Below are positions 15,931-25,656 of a DNA stretch of 64,000 nt, in pieces; within the stretch, counting starts at the first letter, position 1, and every line of letters begins with the position of its first letter. The translations under genes and the position numbers were made by a program. The stretch comes from Streptomyces sp. NRRL S-37 (GTDB lineage: Bacteria > Actinomycetota > Actinomycetes > Streptomycetales > Streptomycetaceae), in contig NZ_JOIZ01000001.1 in assembly GCF_000721605.1 (NCBI RefSeq), forward strand, positions 248,001 to 312,000, given 5' to 3'. The notes under the pieces were generated by a model. The model ran no database searches. It saw only the letters and a program-made list of their open reading frames with translations, and was not told the DNA's origin.

Positions 15931-18900
15931 TCGCCTGCCGGGTCCGGCGGCAGCAAGTGCTGTCGCCGCTCCTCCGCGTCCAGGGTCCGGAAGACCCGCC
16001 CACGCGCCCGCGCTTCCAGCCGGTCGTAGTCCGGGTCCGCCGGCCACACCCGCGCGGTCCCGTCGGCGGACGCGGTGAGCAGGCGCGTACCGTCCTCGGA
16101 CCACTCCACCGACATCACCTTGTCCCGGTGGACGCCGACGACCGCGAGTTCCTCAAGAGTCGAGGCCGACCAGAGCCGTACTGTCCGGTCGTCCGATCCG
16201 GTCGCGATGCGACGGCCGTCCGGCGACCATGCGATGGTGCGTACCCGTCCCTCATGGCCCTTCAGCACGTCGATGCGGCGCCCGGTCGTCGCATCCCACA
16301 CGGCGGCCGTCCAGTCACCGGAGGCCGTGGCCACACGCGTCTCGTCGGGTGACCAGGCGGCGTCCTCCACGTAGTTGTCGTGGCCCCGGAGCACGGTCAG
16401 CTGGGTGCCGTCGGAGGTGTCCCAGAGGCGGCAGGTGCGGTCGTCGGAGCAACTGGCCAGCTTCCCTCCACTCGGAGACCAGGCCACACGCCCCACCCAG
16501 TCCTGGTGTCCGGTCAGCTTCCGCAGCTCCGTACCGTCGACGGCCGACAGGACGCGTACGGTGCCGTCGTGGTCGCCGGTCGCGATCCGCCGGGCGTCCG
16601 GGGACCACGAGCAGCCCTCGACGGGTGCGCCGCGCAGGTCGAACACCGTGCCGCCGGTGCCGTCCAGAACGCGGAGCAAACCGTCCGCCGTGCTGAGAGC
16701 GATACGGTCGCCGTGCGGCGCCCATGCCACACTCCACACCCGTTCGCCGGGCGTCGTCACCGGCCCCGCGGGCGCGCCGGATTCCGCGCTCCAGATCCGG
16801 GCCGTCCCGTCGTCCGAGGCGGTGGCGAGGCGGGTACCGTCGCCGGACCACACGGCCTGGTTCACCGGCCCGTCGTGCCCCTGCGCCAGGACGGACTCGG
16901 CTCCCCGCGGCTGAAGGTCCCACACCAGGCCGGTGCCGTCCGTCGACGCGGTGGCGAGTTGCGTGCCCGACGGCGACCACACGACGGTCCACACCGTGTC
17001 GGTGTGCCCGCGCAGTACCGCCACCTCCTTCGCGTCCTCGGTGCGGACGATGCGGACGGTCCGGTCGGAGGAGGGGGTCGCGAGCAGCCGGCCGTCCGGC
17101 GAGAAGGCCGGGTTCCACACGTAGTCGGTGTGGCCGCGCAGCAGCAGTCGCTGTGTTCCCGTGCGGGCGTCCCAGATTCTGGCGGTGTGGTCACCGGACC
17201 CGGTGGCCAGGCACTCACCGTCCGGTGACCACGCGATGCCCTCGACGAACTCCTTGTGACCGGTCAGCGTTGCCGTGGCCGTTCCCGTCGCCGTGTCCCA
17301 GACGATCACTGTCCGGTCGTGCGACGCGGTCGCCAGTCGCGAACCGTCCGGCGACCAGGCCACTCCCCAGACGTCGCCCGTGTGGCCCCGCAGCTCCTCC
17401 ACGAGACGTCCGGTGTCGGCCTCCCACACTCGTGTCACCTGGTCCTTGAACGTGGCGGCGACCCGTGACCCGTCCGGCGACCAGGCCACCTGCCGGCCGA
17501 TGTCCCCTGCGCCGGTGAGCTGCCGGACCGGTTCACCGGACGCGACGTCCCAGACGCGTACGACCTGGTCGCGGCCGGCGGTGGCCAGCCGGGCCCCGTC
17601 CGGGGAGAAGGACACCGACTCGACCATGGCCCCGTCGCACGGCAGCACACACAGTGACCGTCCCGACTCCGCTTCGTACACGCGGGCGGTGGCGTCCCTG
17701 GACGCGGTCGCCAGCAGCCGCCCGTCGGCGGACCAGGCGATGTCGCGGACCGTGTCCGCGTGCCCTTCCAGCCTGATCCGGGCGTGCCCTGCGGCCAGCG
17801 CCGCCATCAGTCCGCGCCGCGCCGCAGGTGTCGGCGCGCACTCTCCGAGAGCTGCCAGGGAAAGGAGCAGCGCGCGCTCGGGCTCGGTCGCCGCGCTCGT
17901 GAGCACCTGCCTGCCGATGCTCTCGGAGACACGGCTTAGGAAGGCCAGGTCCCTTCGCTGAGACGCCTCGACGAGCGCACGGGCGGGCGTCGACGCCTGC
18001 CCGGCCTCCTCCAGCGCCACCAGCCACCGCTGCGCGACTGCGAGACGTTCCCCGGTGAGGAGGTAGTCCACGCTGTGTCCGGACCGCTCCCAGTCCGCCG
18101 CCCACCGCTCCAGCTCGGCGCGCTCCCGCAGCCGTTCCGCCCGCGCTTCCACCTCCTGACGCAGAGGCGCCCACTGACGGAACAACGCCTCGTGCGTGGC
18201 CTCGGCGTACGCGTCTCCCGCCCTTCCTTCCACGGCGTCGGAGCGAATGAGGCGCGCCTCGATGAACGCGTCCACCACGTACCGCTCCCGGTCGGTCAGT
18301 TCCGACAGTCGTACGGGACGGCGGGCGAGTTCCCGCTCCTCCAGCGTGACGAATCGCAGCAGCACCCGCAGCGCGAAGTCGATGCCGTCCGGGGTGCTGA
18401 GTGCCGCCACGGTACTGTCGGCCTGTCGCGCGAGTGCCCCCGCCACACCCCCGAGCTGCCGGTACGTCTCCTCGGTCACCGTGCTGCCCGGACCGCAGGC
18501 GAAGTACAGCTCCTGGAGGAGGTAGGCGAGAAGGGGCAGTGCGTCGTCCGTGCCGGTGTCGTCCACGATGGTCTCGACGAGACCGGGAGCGAACGACATG
18601 CCCACCAGAGCGGCCGGTCGCTCGACCACCTGCGCGAGCTGTGCCCTGTTCAACGTGCCGAGGGCGACCGGGTGTTGGAGGAGCTGTGCGTGATCGGTGC
18701 CCAGGAGCCGTCCCAGCAGGTCCACCCGGCACGTGGCCAGGACTCGGACGGAGGGTTCCTGCCGCAGGCACGCGTTCAGCGTCTCCAGGAACTGGACCTG
18801 TTCCCGCTCACTCGCGAGAGTGACGAGCTCCTCGAACTGGTCGATGACCAGCAGCACCCGCTGGAACTGCCCGCCTCGCAGCCGCGACAGCTCGCTCCCG

Positions 18901-19478
18901 AGACTCTCCGGCCCGTGCCGTAACCGTCGCAGCACGGCACCGGGCGTTTCCTGGCCGCCACCGGCCACGGCCAGGGAGGCGGCCAGGGCGTGCAGCGGGT
19001 TCGCCCCCGGCGAGAACGCCGGCACGATGGTCCACCGGCGCCGTCGCAGCCGGGGCAGTACCCCGGCGCGTACCAGCGAGGACTTGCCGCTGCCGGACGC
19101 CCCGGTCAGCAACAGGAACCGATCGGCGGGACCGGGCGCCGAGGCGTGCAGCCTCCGTGTCAGTTCAGCGGCCTGCGCCTCCCGGCCGAAGTAGACGGCT
19201 GCTTCGTCCTCGCTGTACGCGTCCAGCCCCGGGTACGGAATACGGTCACGGGGCCACTCCGTCCGCTCGGGCGCCGGGTTCTCCAGCCTGTACACGACGA
19301 CCTGCCCGATCACCATCGTGACGATCAGCAGCCCGATGGCCGGCACGGCCCCCCGCCGGATGACCTCCAGCACCCAGGGTGCCTCGTCCGTGCTGGTGGC
19401 GTAGTTGGTGGCGATGCCGAGCAGACAGGCGACCAACGCCAGCAGAATCTGGAGCGCCACTTGCAGACGATGCCTCAT
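15924..19478 (-). CDS. Membrane-anchored STAND NTPase with 14 WD40 repeats
   Basis: About 1184 residues from the ATG at 19478, which has AGAGGA upstream; the frame continues 53 codons further without an RBS. Two hydrophobic helices near the N-terminus (about 6-27 and 41-60) predict membrane anchoring. An nSTAND-type NTPase follows: Walker A GASGSGKSS (Lys near 132) and Walker B LLVIDQFEEL (Asp near 213). A helical middle region leads to fourteen WD40 units of about 42 residues, each with the WSPDG...LATAS.D motif, enough for two seven-bladed propellers. In this architecture the propellers usually sense a ligand and the NTPase oligomerises as a signalling switch; bacterial relatives include immune receptors such as Avs. 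No effector domain is visible in this chain, and neither DUF397/XRE neighbour is obviously its partner. Confidence 0.88.
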   Translation of the reverse strand: MRHRLQVALQILLALVACLLGIATNYATSTDEAPWVLEVIRRGAVPAIGLLIVTMVIGQVVVYRLENPAPERTEWPRDRIPYPGLDAYSEDEAAVYFGREAQAAELTRRLHASAPGPADRFLLLTGASGSGKSSLVRAGVLPRLRRRRWTIVPAFSPGANPLHALAASLAVAGGGQETPGAVLRRLRHGPESLGSELSRLRGGQFQRVLLVIDQFEELVTLASEREQVQFLETLNACLRQEPSVRVLATCRVDLLGRLLGTDHAQLLQHPVALGTLNRAQLAQVVERPAALVGMSFAPGLVETIVDDTGTDDALPLLAYLLQELYFACGPGSTVTEETYRQLGGVAGALARQADSTVAALSTPDGIDFALRVLLRFVTLEERELARRPVRLSELTDRERYVVDAFIEARLIRSDAVEGRAGDAYAEATHEALFRQWAPLRQEVEARAERLRERAELERWAADWERSGHSVDYLLTGERLAVAQRWLVALEEAGQASTPARALVEASQRRDLAFLSRVSESIGRQVLTSAATEPERALLLSLAALGECAPTPAARRGLMAALAAGHARIRLEGHADTVRDIAWSADGRLLATASRDATARVYEAESGRSLCVLPCDGAMVESVSFSPDGARLATAGRDQVVRVWDVASGEPVRQLTGAGDIGRQVAWSPDGSRVAATFKDQVTRVWEADTGRLVEELRGHTGDVWGVAWSPDGSRLATASHDRTVIVWDTATGTATATLTGHKEFVEGIAWSPDGECLATGSGDHTARIWDARTGTQRLLLRGHTDYVWNPAFSPDGRLLATPSSDRTVRIVRTEDAKEVAVLRGHTDTVWTVVWSPSGTQLATASTDGTGLVWDLQPRGAESVLAQGHDGPVNQAVWSGDGTRLATASDDGTARIWSAESGAPAGPVTTPGERVWSVAWAPHGDRIALSTADGLLRVLDGTGGTVFDLRGAPVEGCSWSPDARRIATGDHDGTVRVLSAVDGTELRKLTGHQDWVGRVAWSPSGGKLASCSDDRTCRLWDTSDGTQLTVLRGHDNYVEDAAWSPDETRVATASGDWTAAVWDATTGRRIDVLKGHEGRVRTIAWSPDGRRIATGSDDRTVRLWSASTLEELAVVGVHRDKVMSVEWSEDGTRLLTASADGTARVWPADPDYDRLEARARGRVFRTLDAEERRQHLLPPDPAGDQ

Positions 19479-19953
19479 AAGACACCGTTCCTCTGCAGAC
19501 CGGCTCGACACCCGCGCAGCACTGTGACGCCCCCGTCTTGTTCGTCCGCCATACCGCTCTGAGTCCTGTCCATGCATCCGACCTGCACCGAACTCACGGA
19601 CAAGGGACGCGAGAGAACAACGGTGGACATGATCCAAGGTCGACCACGGGGGAACAAGACAGCCTGTGGAAACCAGCCATACGACGTATGGCCTGGACTC
19701 CTGCGGCCCCTACGACTCGACTTCGGCGAACAGCTCATCGAAGACCGTGTCGCACAGCTCAAGGACGACGGCGTACTCGATCTCGTCGTCCGCGCTTCGC
19801 CGGCTCTGTCCAGGCCGCCGGTAGACCTCCGGGCATCTGCCGCACTCGTCCTCTCGCGCGGTGGCCCCTACCGGCAACCGCGATGGCCAGCACCCACCCA
19901 CCAGGAGAAACGACGTCCTAGCCCAAGTCGCACGGGCTCACGCGGTAACAAAC
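19479..19953. other. 475-bp gap without a confident gene
   Basis: This lies upstream of the STAND gene and downstream of the second DUF397 gene. A minus-strand frame at 19710-19901 (GTG start, 63 codons, ending in VLELCDTVFDELFAEVES) has an acidic, coding-like C-terminus but only a weak ribosome site. It could be the tail of a decayed gene. The STAND promoter is probably within 19490-19700, but no clear -35/-10 pair is seen. Confidence 0.4.
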
Positions 19954-20157
19954 TCAGATCGCCCGAAGCATTGCCGTCCATGCCACCGAACCGACCCGCA
20001 ACGCAGGCCCGTTCTGCGCCACGCACTTCGAGTCACGCACGTGCACGGCAACCGCCGTAAGGGCCACCTCGACGCACTCGCCACCCGACCCGGTGCTGTA
20101 ACTGCTGGTGCGCCAGTGCAGCTTGACGTCACTTTGCGTCGCGTCTTCCGCGTTCAC
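19954..20157 (-). CDS. DUF397 small protein, second copy
   Basis: A 67-residue DUF397 protein with WRTSSYSTGSGGECVEVA and VHVRDSK. Its ATG overlaps the stop of the XRE gene at 20154 by four bases, exactly as in the first module at 13.1 kb. It probably partners the XRE protein encoded immediately upstream. Confidence 0.9.
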   Translation of the reverse strand: MNAEDATQSDVKLHWRTSSYSTGSGGECVEVALTAVAVHVRDSKCVAQNGPALRVGSVAWTAMLRAI

Positions 20158-20972
20158 AGTTCTCCCAACATCTTCTCGAGGAGCCCCAAGGACTCACGTG
20201 GAGTCAGGGCCTGAGCACGCAGGATGCCGTACTGCTCCTCATACTCGCGCACCGGCCTCCGCTCAGTGAAGAGGCGGCTGTCGTTCCGCGCCTCGACATA
20301 GGCGAGCCGCTGCCCCTTCTGCGTCTCGTAGAGGGTGAACGGCCCATCCAGCGCGGCATGTTCCACACATCCGACAGGCATGATCTGTACGACCACGTTC
20401 CGGTGCTGCGCGCGAAGCAGGACCTCCTCCAACTGGCCCCGCATGACGCCCCACCCGCCAAGCGGCCTCCGCAGCACGTGCTCCTCGATGACGAAGCTGA
20501 TGGTGGGAAGGGGCTGACGGTCGTAGATCACCTGGCGTGCGAGACGGGAGCTGACCCGCTGGCTGACGACCTCCGCGTCCATCAACGGCAGCCACATCTC
20601 GCAGACCGCCCGCGCATACTCTTCGGTCTGCAACAGGCCCGGCACGGCCTTGCTGGCATACACATGCAGCTCAACGGCCTCCGCCTCCAGCTTCGCCGCA
20701 TCCCGGAAGAACGAGGGATACCGAGCCCGAGCCACCTCCTCCTTCAACGCCGCCAGCAGCCCGCCGGCCTCCAGCACCGCGTCCGCCCGCTCGATGAACT
20801 CCGGCTTCGGAATCCGCCGCCCCAACTCCACCGAGGCCACCATGTCCTCGCCGTAACTGAGCTTCGCACCCAGCTCCGCCCGCGTCAGCCCCCTGCTCGT
20901 CCGCAGCAACCGCAACTGCTGCCCGAAACACCGCAGGATGCCCGTCTCGCTCTCACCGTGAGTCGTAGTCAC
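20154..20972 (-). CDS. XRE-family regulator with DUF5753, second copy
   Basis: A 272-residue regulator, the same length as the copy at 13100-13918. The GTG at 20972 follows the same GAGGT ribosome site. The XRE domain is nearly identical to copy 1, and the protein stays similar (VELHVY, VPGLLQ, EEYAR, TISFVIEE) through DUF5753 but with many substitutions after about residue 90. Identical recognition helices imply cross-regulation of the two modules, while the differing DUF5753 domains may answer to different signals or partners. Confidence 0.9.
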   Translation of the reverse strand: MTTTHGESETGILRCFGQQLRLLRTSRGLTRAELGAKLSYGEDMVASVELGRRIPKPEFIERADAVLEAGGLLAALKEEVARARYPSFFRDAAKLEAEAVELHVYASKAVPGLLQTEEYARAVCEMWLPLMDAEVVSQRVSSRLARQVIYDRQPLPTISFVIEEHVLRRPLGGWGVMRGQLEEVLLRAQHRNVVVQIMPVGCVEHAALDGPFTLYETQKGQRLAYVEARNDSRLFTERRPVREYEEQYGILRAQALTPRESLGLLEKMLGEL

Positions 20973-21125
20973 CGGCCACCTCACCTCACCCACCCGCACC
21001 GTGGTAACGCCCCGCACCACACCCGGCCATCACTCACAGCTCACTCTAAAGACACGTACCGTAGCTTTCGCGCCACTTTCCCCCGCTTCCCCCATACCGG
21101 CGACAAGCGCCCACGCTCCCCCGTA
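20800..21125. repeat. Long direct repeat, copy 2 (XRE 5' end and promoter)
   Basis: This is the counterpart of 13740-14095, in the same orientation. The HTH-coding part is almost base-identical. Upstream, the block with GTAGCTTTCGCGCCACTT and the following CCGCTTCCCCC-type stretch are kept with scattered differences. Similarity fades at about 21125, before the end of the lipoprotein gene. Confidence 0.75.
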
Positions 21126-21158
21126 CAGCCGCCGCCCGTACACCCGCGCCCGCGTGGT

Positions 21159-22376
21159 TCAGCGCCACTCCAGGAACACCGTGTCGTTGGTCATGGACTC
21201 AGCGGAGACAGGAACCGCGGCCCCTTCCCCCGAGGTCGACACCACCCGGAAGTCGCCCCGACCCAACGGCTGCCCCGAGCGGTCGTTGGGCAGGTGAACG
21301 GACGCGATGAACTTCTCACCGTCCGCCGACACCACCATCCCCTCGGCGACCCTCCCGTCGTCCTCACGGACCACGGCGACGGCGTTCCCCTCGACGCGAC
21401 CGCTACGAGCGTCCATGGTCCGGAAGTTGTCCGACTGCGTGCGACACAGCACCCGTTCGTCCGCGACCCAGCCGACGATGCCGACGCACCCGCTGAGCAG
21501 GGTCGCGGAGCGACCCGACGCGGCGGTGAGCGGTCCCGAGGAATCCCGGGTGTGGAAGACATGCCCGTAGATCTTCGGCGCGGTCGCGGTGAGGCGTCGG
21601 CCGTCGGGAGCGAGGTGCACCATGTCGGCCTGGACGGCGCGCGGGGGCCTCCCGGTGACGGTCAGGGGGAGGTCGTGTCCGATCGCCGGACCCTTGTCCG
21701 ACAGCCGGTGATCCCCCTCCGTGGACCGCGAACCGATCCTGCGCTCACCCTCGGCGGTGATGTACGTGAACCACACACTGCGCCCGTCGGGCGCCATCAC
21801 CGCGTTCTGCTCGTCGTCACTCCGCCCGTCGCTGAGGCGCACGAAGTCGTCGGCGTTGCCACCGCTCTCCACGTAGCCGGTGTGTGTCGTCCTGCCATCC
21901 GCGTCCCGGAACACCACCGCCATGCGCGTGTACGCCAGGTCGAACAGGGCGCGGACCCGAGGAGTCACGTACTCCAGGTCATCCACGGCGTAGGGCGACG
22001 GCCTGTCCGAACTCACCCCACAGAGGTCCACGAGAGGGCTGTGGACGTCCCTCACCTCCGGGTAGTTGGTGAACGCGGCGTCGACCGGGATGAAGAAGTT
22101 CCGGGTCTCGCGCACTTCCCACCGCTCGGGGTCCCAGGCCTGCACGTCGACCCCGGCGTAGCGCGCGCCCATGCTGCACGTGGCGGTGACGACCGTGTCT
22201 TCACGGGTGAACGGGCTGTCCGGAAGGGCGTATCCGCGGTTACCCCAGTAGGGCGCCGAGGAAGCCGGCGCCGGCCCTTCCTCCTCCTCGGACTGCGAGG
22301 AGCCGCATCCCTGGACGCACAGGAGGGCCAGCACGGCGACGAGGACCGCGGCCTTGCCTCTCAGAGCAGGGAGCAC
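21159..22376 (-). CDS. Lipoprotein with beta-propeller-like repeats
   Basis: About 405 residues from the GTG at 22376, which has GAGGGG six bases upstream; this start overlaps the end of the preceding gene by 16 bases. A positively charged start, hydrophobic helix and lipobox (LLCVQGC) mark it as a lipoprotein tethered outside the membrane. The mature part contains spaced units such as APDGRSVWFTY, APDGRRLTAT and SADGEKFIAS, reminiscent of WD40/TolB-type beta-propeller blades. It is co-transcribed with the upstream single-pass membrane protein at 22361-23500. No enzyme motif is seen and the function is unknown. Confidence 0.75.
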   Translation of the reverse strand: MLPALRGKAAVLVAVLALLCVQGCGSSQSEEEEGPAPASSAPYWGNRGYALPDSPFTREDTVVTATCSMGARYAGVDVQAWDPERWEVRETRNFFIPVDAAFTNYPEVRDVHSPLVDLCGVSSDRPSPYAVDDLEYVTPRVRALFDLAYTRMAVVFRDADGRTTHTGYVESGGNADDFVRLSDGRSDDEQNAVMAPDGRSVWFTYITAEGERRIGSRSTEGDHRLSDKGPAIGHDLPLTVTGRPPRAVQADMVHLAPDGRRLTATAPKIYGHVFHTRDSSGPLTAASGRSATLLSGCVGIVGWVADERVLCRTQSDNFRTMDARSGRVEGNAVAVVREDDGRVAEGMVVSADGEKFIASVHLPNDRSGQPLGRGDFRVVSTSGEGAAVPVSAESMTNDTVFLEWR

Positions 22377-23500
22377 AGGTTCCCCTCGGGCTTGTCGTGG
22401 CACGGCGTCCAGGGAACGGGCCCGAAGACCCAGCTCTGCCGGGGGTTCTCAGGCACGGACTCCGTGCGGATGCGCAACGGCTCGCCCTGGTCGTCCTTCA
22501 GCCGGACCCACCGTCCTTCCGGCCGGTGGGTGTCGTTGTAGTGGACCTGGACGCCCCACTCGCAGGTCTGTCCCCGCGGCGCGATGACCTCCGCCCGGAG
22601 CCCGCCCGACGACTGGCCGTTGCCCACCTCCACGAAGCGATTGTCGAAATAGGGTTCGCCCTGGCCCTCGGTGTCGTCGGTCAGCACCGGTTCGTCGGCG
22701 CGGGGCGGGAGGTGCAGCCGGATTCCCTCGTAGGCGACCCCGCCCTGCGGCGGGCGGCCGATGACGGCCTGCGTGGTGCTCTTCCGGCAGGTGAGGTCGG
22801 TGACTTTCCAGTCGTTGATGGTCACCGCGTACTGGCGTGTGCTCATCACCGTCATCCTGAACGTGTCCGAGAACTCCATGCGCCCACTGGAGGTCTGCGC
22901 CTCCTTGTACCGCTGCGGAGCGTGCTCAAGGAACGGCGCGTAGGCGAGCGGACGGCCGCCCAGGGACGTGAGGTAGGAGAAGACGTCCGGGCTGGCCTTC
23001 ATCTTCCGGACCTCTTCGTCGGTCAGCGTCCGGTCGAGCACCATCGCCCACTCATTGGGCTCACTCCGCTCGGGTCGCACCGACACCGTGAACGGCGGCT
23101 GGGAGGCGTCGTACTCCTTGTTGGAGTCGTTCTCCTTGGTGACGCTCGGCCCGATCATGACGTAGGCCAGCAGTGCTCCGCCCAGACCTCCCAGCACAGC
23201 GCTCACCGCTGCCACCGTCAGCCACAGCCTCCTCTTGCGCCGGGAGGCTCCGGCGGGCACGCCTAGCGCTTCGGGAAGGACCGTCCGCAGACCGTCGTCG
23301 GCCCCGCTGCCCGCGCCGGGGGAAGCCGGAGGCGGCACGTCCGAGGGTCGCGTCGGCGGGGGCGGCACAGGGGCGGACGCTGAGGTCCCGTCCGGGGTTC
23401 CGTTCTGCCCTGCCGGTCCCGGCGCGGTGCTTCCCCCACCGCTCCCGGCGGTGTTCGGCCCAGGTTCCGGTGTCCCGCCCGCTGGCGCGGTCGCCGTCAT
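22361..23500 (-). CDS. Single-pass membrane protein with Pro/Gly-rich cytoplasmic tail
   Basis: A 379-residue protein; the ATG at 23500 follows GAGGGGA. Residues 1-85 are Pro/Gly/Ala-rich and disordered. SRRKRR precedes one transmembrane helix (about 92-115), leaving about 260 residues outside. The exported part has a beta-rich look, including NDWKVTDLTCRKS and a Cys pair near the end. The arrangement parallels the protein at 33927-35087: disordered tail, one helix, and an exported domain with a xxGVEITHRKC-like strand. The two are probably distant paralogues. It shares an operon with the lipoprotein downstream. The function is unknown. Confidence 0.7.
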   Translation of the reverse strand: MTATAPAGGTPEPGPNTAGSGGGSTAPGPAGQNGTPDGTSASAPVPPPPTRPSDVPPPASPGAGSGADDGLRTVLPEALGVPAGASRRKRRLWLTVAAVSAVLGGLGGALLAYVMIGPSVTKENDSNKEYDASQPPFTVSVRPERSEPNEWAMVLDRTLTDEEVRKMKASPDVFSYLTSLGGRPLAYAPFLEHAPQRYKEAQTSSGRMEFSDTFRMTVMSTRQYAVTINDWKVTDLTCRKSTTQAVIGRPPQGGVAYEGIRLHLPPRADEPVLTDDTEGQGEPYFDNRFVEVGNGQSSGGLRAEVIAPRGQTCEWGVQVHYNDTHRPEGRWVRLKDDQGEPLRIRTESVPENPRQSWVFGPVPWTPCHDKPEGNLCSLL

Positions 23501-24996
23501 GCCGTCCCCTCACGACGTGATCCCTGCTTCCGAGGCCGGTGCACCGGCCCGGAGTCCCCACGGCGCCCCTTCCCACCGGGTATCGCCGCCCCACCCACCA
23601 TAAGGACGACTACCGCAGACGTCACGGGAGTTGCCCCACTCGCTGCCGGGGCGCCGATCCGGTCAAGGATCGGGTGAGGCCAGGGAGTCAGCGATGAACC
23701 CACAGGCCGCCGACCCCCGTACAGCATGCTGGGCGAGCCGGTCGAAGGCCCGTACGCAGCGCTCCACCCGACTGGGCTGGATCAGGGTCCGGGCGGTGTC
23801 CAGCGTGGGGGCAGGGGCCCGTCCGCCATCGGTCACGGTGCAGGGCACCACCGGCCGGACAGCCCGCTCCGCGGCGAGCGGACGATGGCCACGGCACCCC
23901 TGGGCCGGCCCGGTACGGCCGGCAGGTGCCGTACCGGGCCGCCGTCCTCGCGGCGTCGGCGACACGATGCGGACGGCGTGTCCCTTCACATCGGCCGTTG
24001 GGCGAGTCTGCGGCGGCGGATGCGGCCCCCGCACCTTGAGGGTGGGTCGCAGGTGTGCGCGCTCCACTCACCCCGCACGGCAGTCCGTCCGCAATCGTCC
24101 TGCCGGGGCGCGGAAGAGGGGCGCGGTGTCGGCTCTCCCGTGGTGCCTCGTTGACGCCGCCGGTGCTCGAGCGCTCGGGGCCAAAGATGCAGCAATCCCT
24201 GGAATCGGCCGGCGTCAGGGCAGGTCCGGCGGGGGCATACGTCGGTTCGAAGCACCGCCTGGGGGTGCAGTGCCTCGCCTGCCGCACGCAAGGCCCGCGC
24301 CTTCCTCACCTGGTCCGACGTCAGCCGCGACGTCACCCTGCGGCTGGAGGCACAGCGCGCCGAGCAGGCCGGCACCGGCGAGGTCTCGGAGGGCGAGGAA
24401 CCGGGCGTGGCGCGCCTGCCGACCGTACCGGCGCAGTGGGTGTGCGCGCTCCGTCCTCGCGCACGTGGCCGACCACACGCCGCTCCCCGGAGCGGAGACG
24501 CGGCTGCTGGTACTGACGCTGCGCACCGCGCACACCGGTACCGGCAACCTCGTCGGCCAGGACGCCACCGGGCTGGGCCTGACCGACCCGGAGGACCTGA
24601 TCGGCAAGCTCACCGACTGCGGCTGCGCCCCAGGGTGGGGATACCCTCTGCGCCGATCCGGGCACCTGAGAGCCGAACACCTCATGGCCGTCCCGCCGGT
24701 GGCGAACGGGCGGGAGCACGGCACCGATGGCCCGGTGACGCCGAAACGGATCCGCCCCCACCTGGCCCGTACGACCGTCACCATCCGACCATCGGCAGCA
24801 GCACCGGCACCGGCAGATACCGGGACAACACCTTCCGCACTGCTGACACACCCGGACCGGGGCGGGGCCCACCGGGCCGGCTCGTCCCCCAAGGGCGGGC
24901 CCTGTCCAACGGGCGCTCGCCCCACGGACGTACAACGCCTCCCCGTACAGGCGTCGCTGCTGGTCACCGGCCGGTCCCGGCCACCACGCTGGTGCC
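23501..24996. pseudogene. 1.5-kb stretch of decayed genes
   Basis: No intact gene is supported here. Two coding-like relics are visible. On the minus strand near 23660-23830, a frame ending in VERCVRAFDRLAQHAV...FIADSLA resembles the C-terminus of a DUF5753 regulator. On the plus strand near 24470-24640, the frame reads LTLRTAHTGTGNLVGQDATG then LGLTDPEDLIGKL, which looks like an actinobacterial helical DNA-binding-type protein but runs into sequence with a different character on both sides. Long open frames through the region in other phases look like GC-driven artefacts. Confidence 0.45.
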
Positions 24997-25497
24997 ATGC
25001 ACAGTCCCTTCCCACAGCGCCCCCGGCGGCTCTCCCTGCTTCCCATGCCCTCCGCCGAGTTCGCGATGGCGTTCGCCTCGACCCCGCGCGGCGCCCGCCT
25101 GGCCCGGCTGTTCGTCGCACACTGCCTGGACTCCTGGGGTCACCCCCACACCGGCAGGGTCAACGAGACGCTGACCCTGATCACCGCCGAGCTGTGCGCC
25201 AACGCCGTACAGCACGGGCGCGTGCCCGGCCGGGACTTCCACGTCCGGCTGGCCGTCGAAGCGGACGGTGCACGACTGCGCCTGGAGGTCTCGGACACCC
25301 GCGCGGAACGCCGGCCTGCCGTGGCCACCTCCTCGGACACCGCCCCGGAGTCCGAGTCGGGACGCGGCCTCCTCCTCGTCACCGCCCTGGCCGACGACTG
25401 GGGCGTCTCCGACCGTCACGGTGGTCCCGGCAAGACGGTGTGGGCGGTGGTGAGGTCCGCGCCGGACCTCCGTGAACCCCGCGTGTGCTGTCCGTGA
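24997..25497 (+). CDS. RsbW-type anti-sigma/regulatory ATPase (HATPase_c_2), copy 1
   Basis: A 166-residue GHKL-fold ATPase of the kind found as orphan RsbW/SpoIIAB-like proteins in Streptomyces. The N-box is present (LITAELCANAVQHGR), as are the G1 box (VSDTR in place of the usual D.G) and GRGLLLVTALADDWG. Such proteins usually bind or phosphorylate anti-sigma antagonists. The ATG at 24997 has only a weak ribosome site. It is very similar (about four residues in five) to the protein at 33062-33580, and the 50 bases before the two starts are also alike, so the two loci stem from a duplication. Its neighbours give no clue to the partner. Confidence 0.8.
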   Translation: MHSPFPQRPRRLSLLPMPSAEFAMAFASTPRGARLARLFVAHCLDSWGHPHTGRVNETLTLITAELCANAVQHGRVPGRDFHVRLAVEADGARLRLEVSDTRAERRPAVATSSDTAPESESGRGLLLVTALADDWGVSDRHGGPGKTVWAVVRSAPDLREPRVCCP

Positions 25498-25656
25498 TCC
25501 GACCCGGTCCGCGCGACATCCCGGGCCCGCCCCGCACCGGACCGCACGCCCGGCGGCCTTCGAGCCGCGTACGGACGGGAGGGGAACACAACGGCGCGGC
25601 CACCTGCCCGGCCCGATCCGCCGCATCGCGATCACCGACCCGATAGGTTTCGTCCC

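Noticed and set aside
23631..25475. 614-codon plus-strand frame
   Set aside because: Arg/Pro-rich with abrupt changes of character, and overlaps in another phase the well-supported ATPase gene at 24997.
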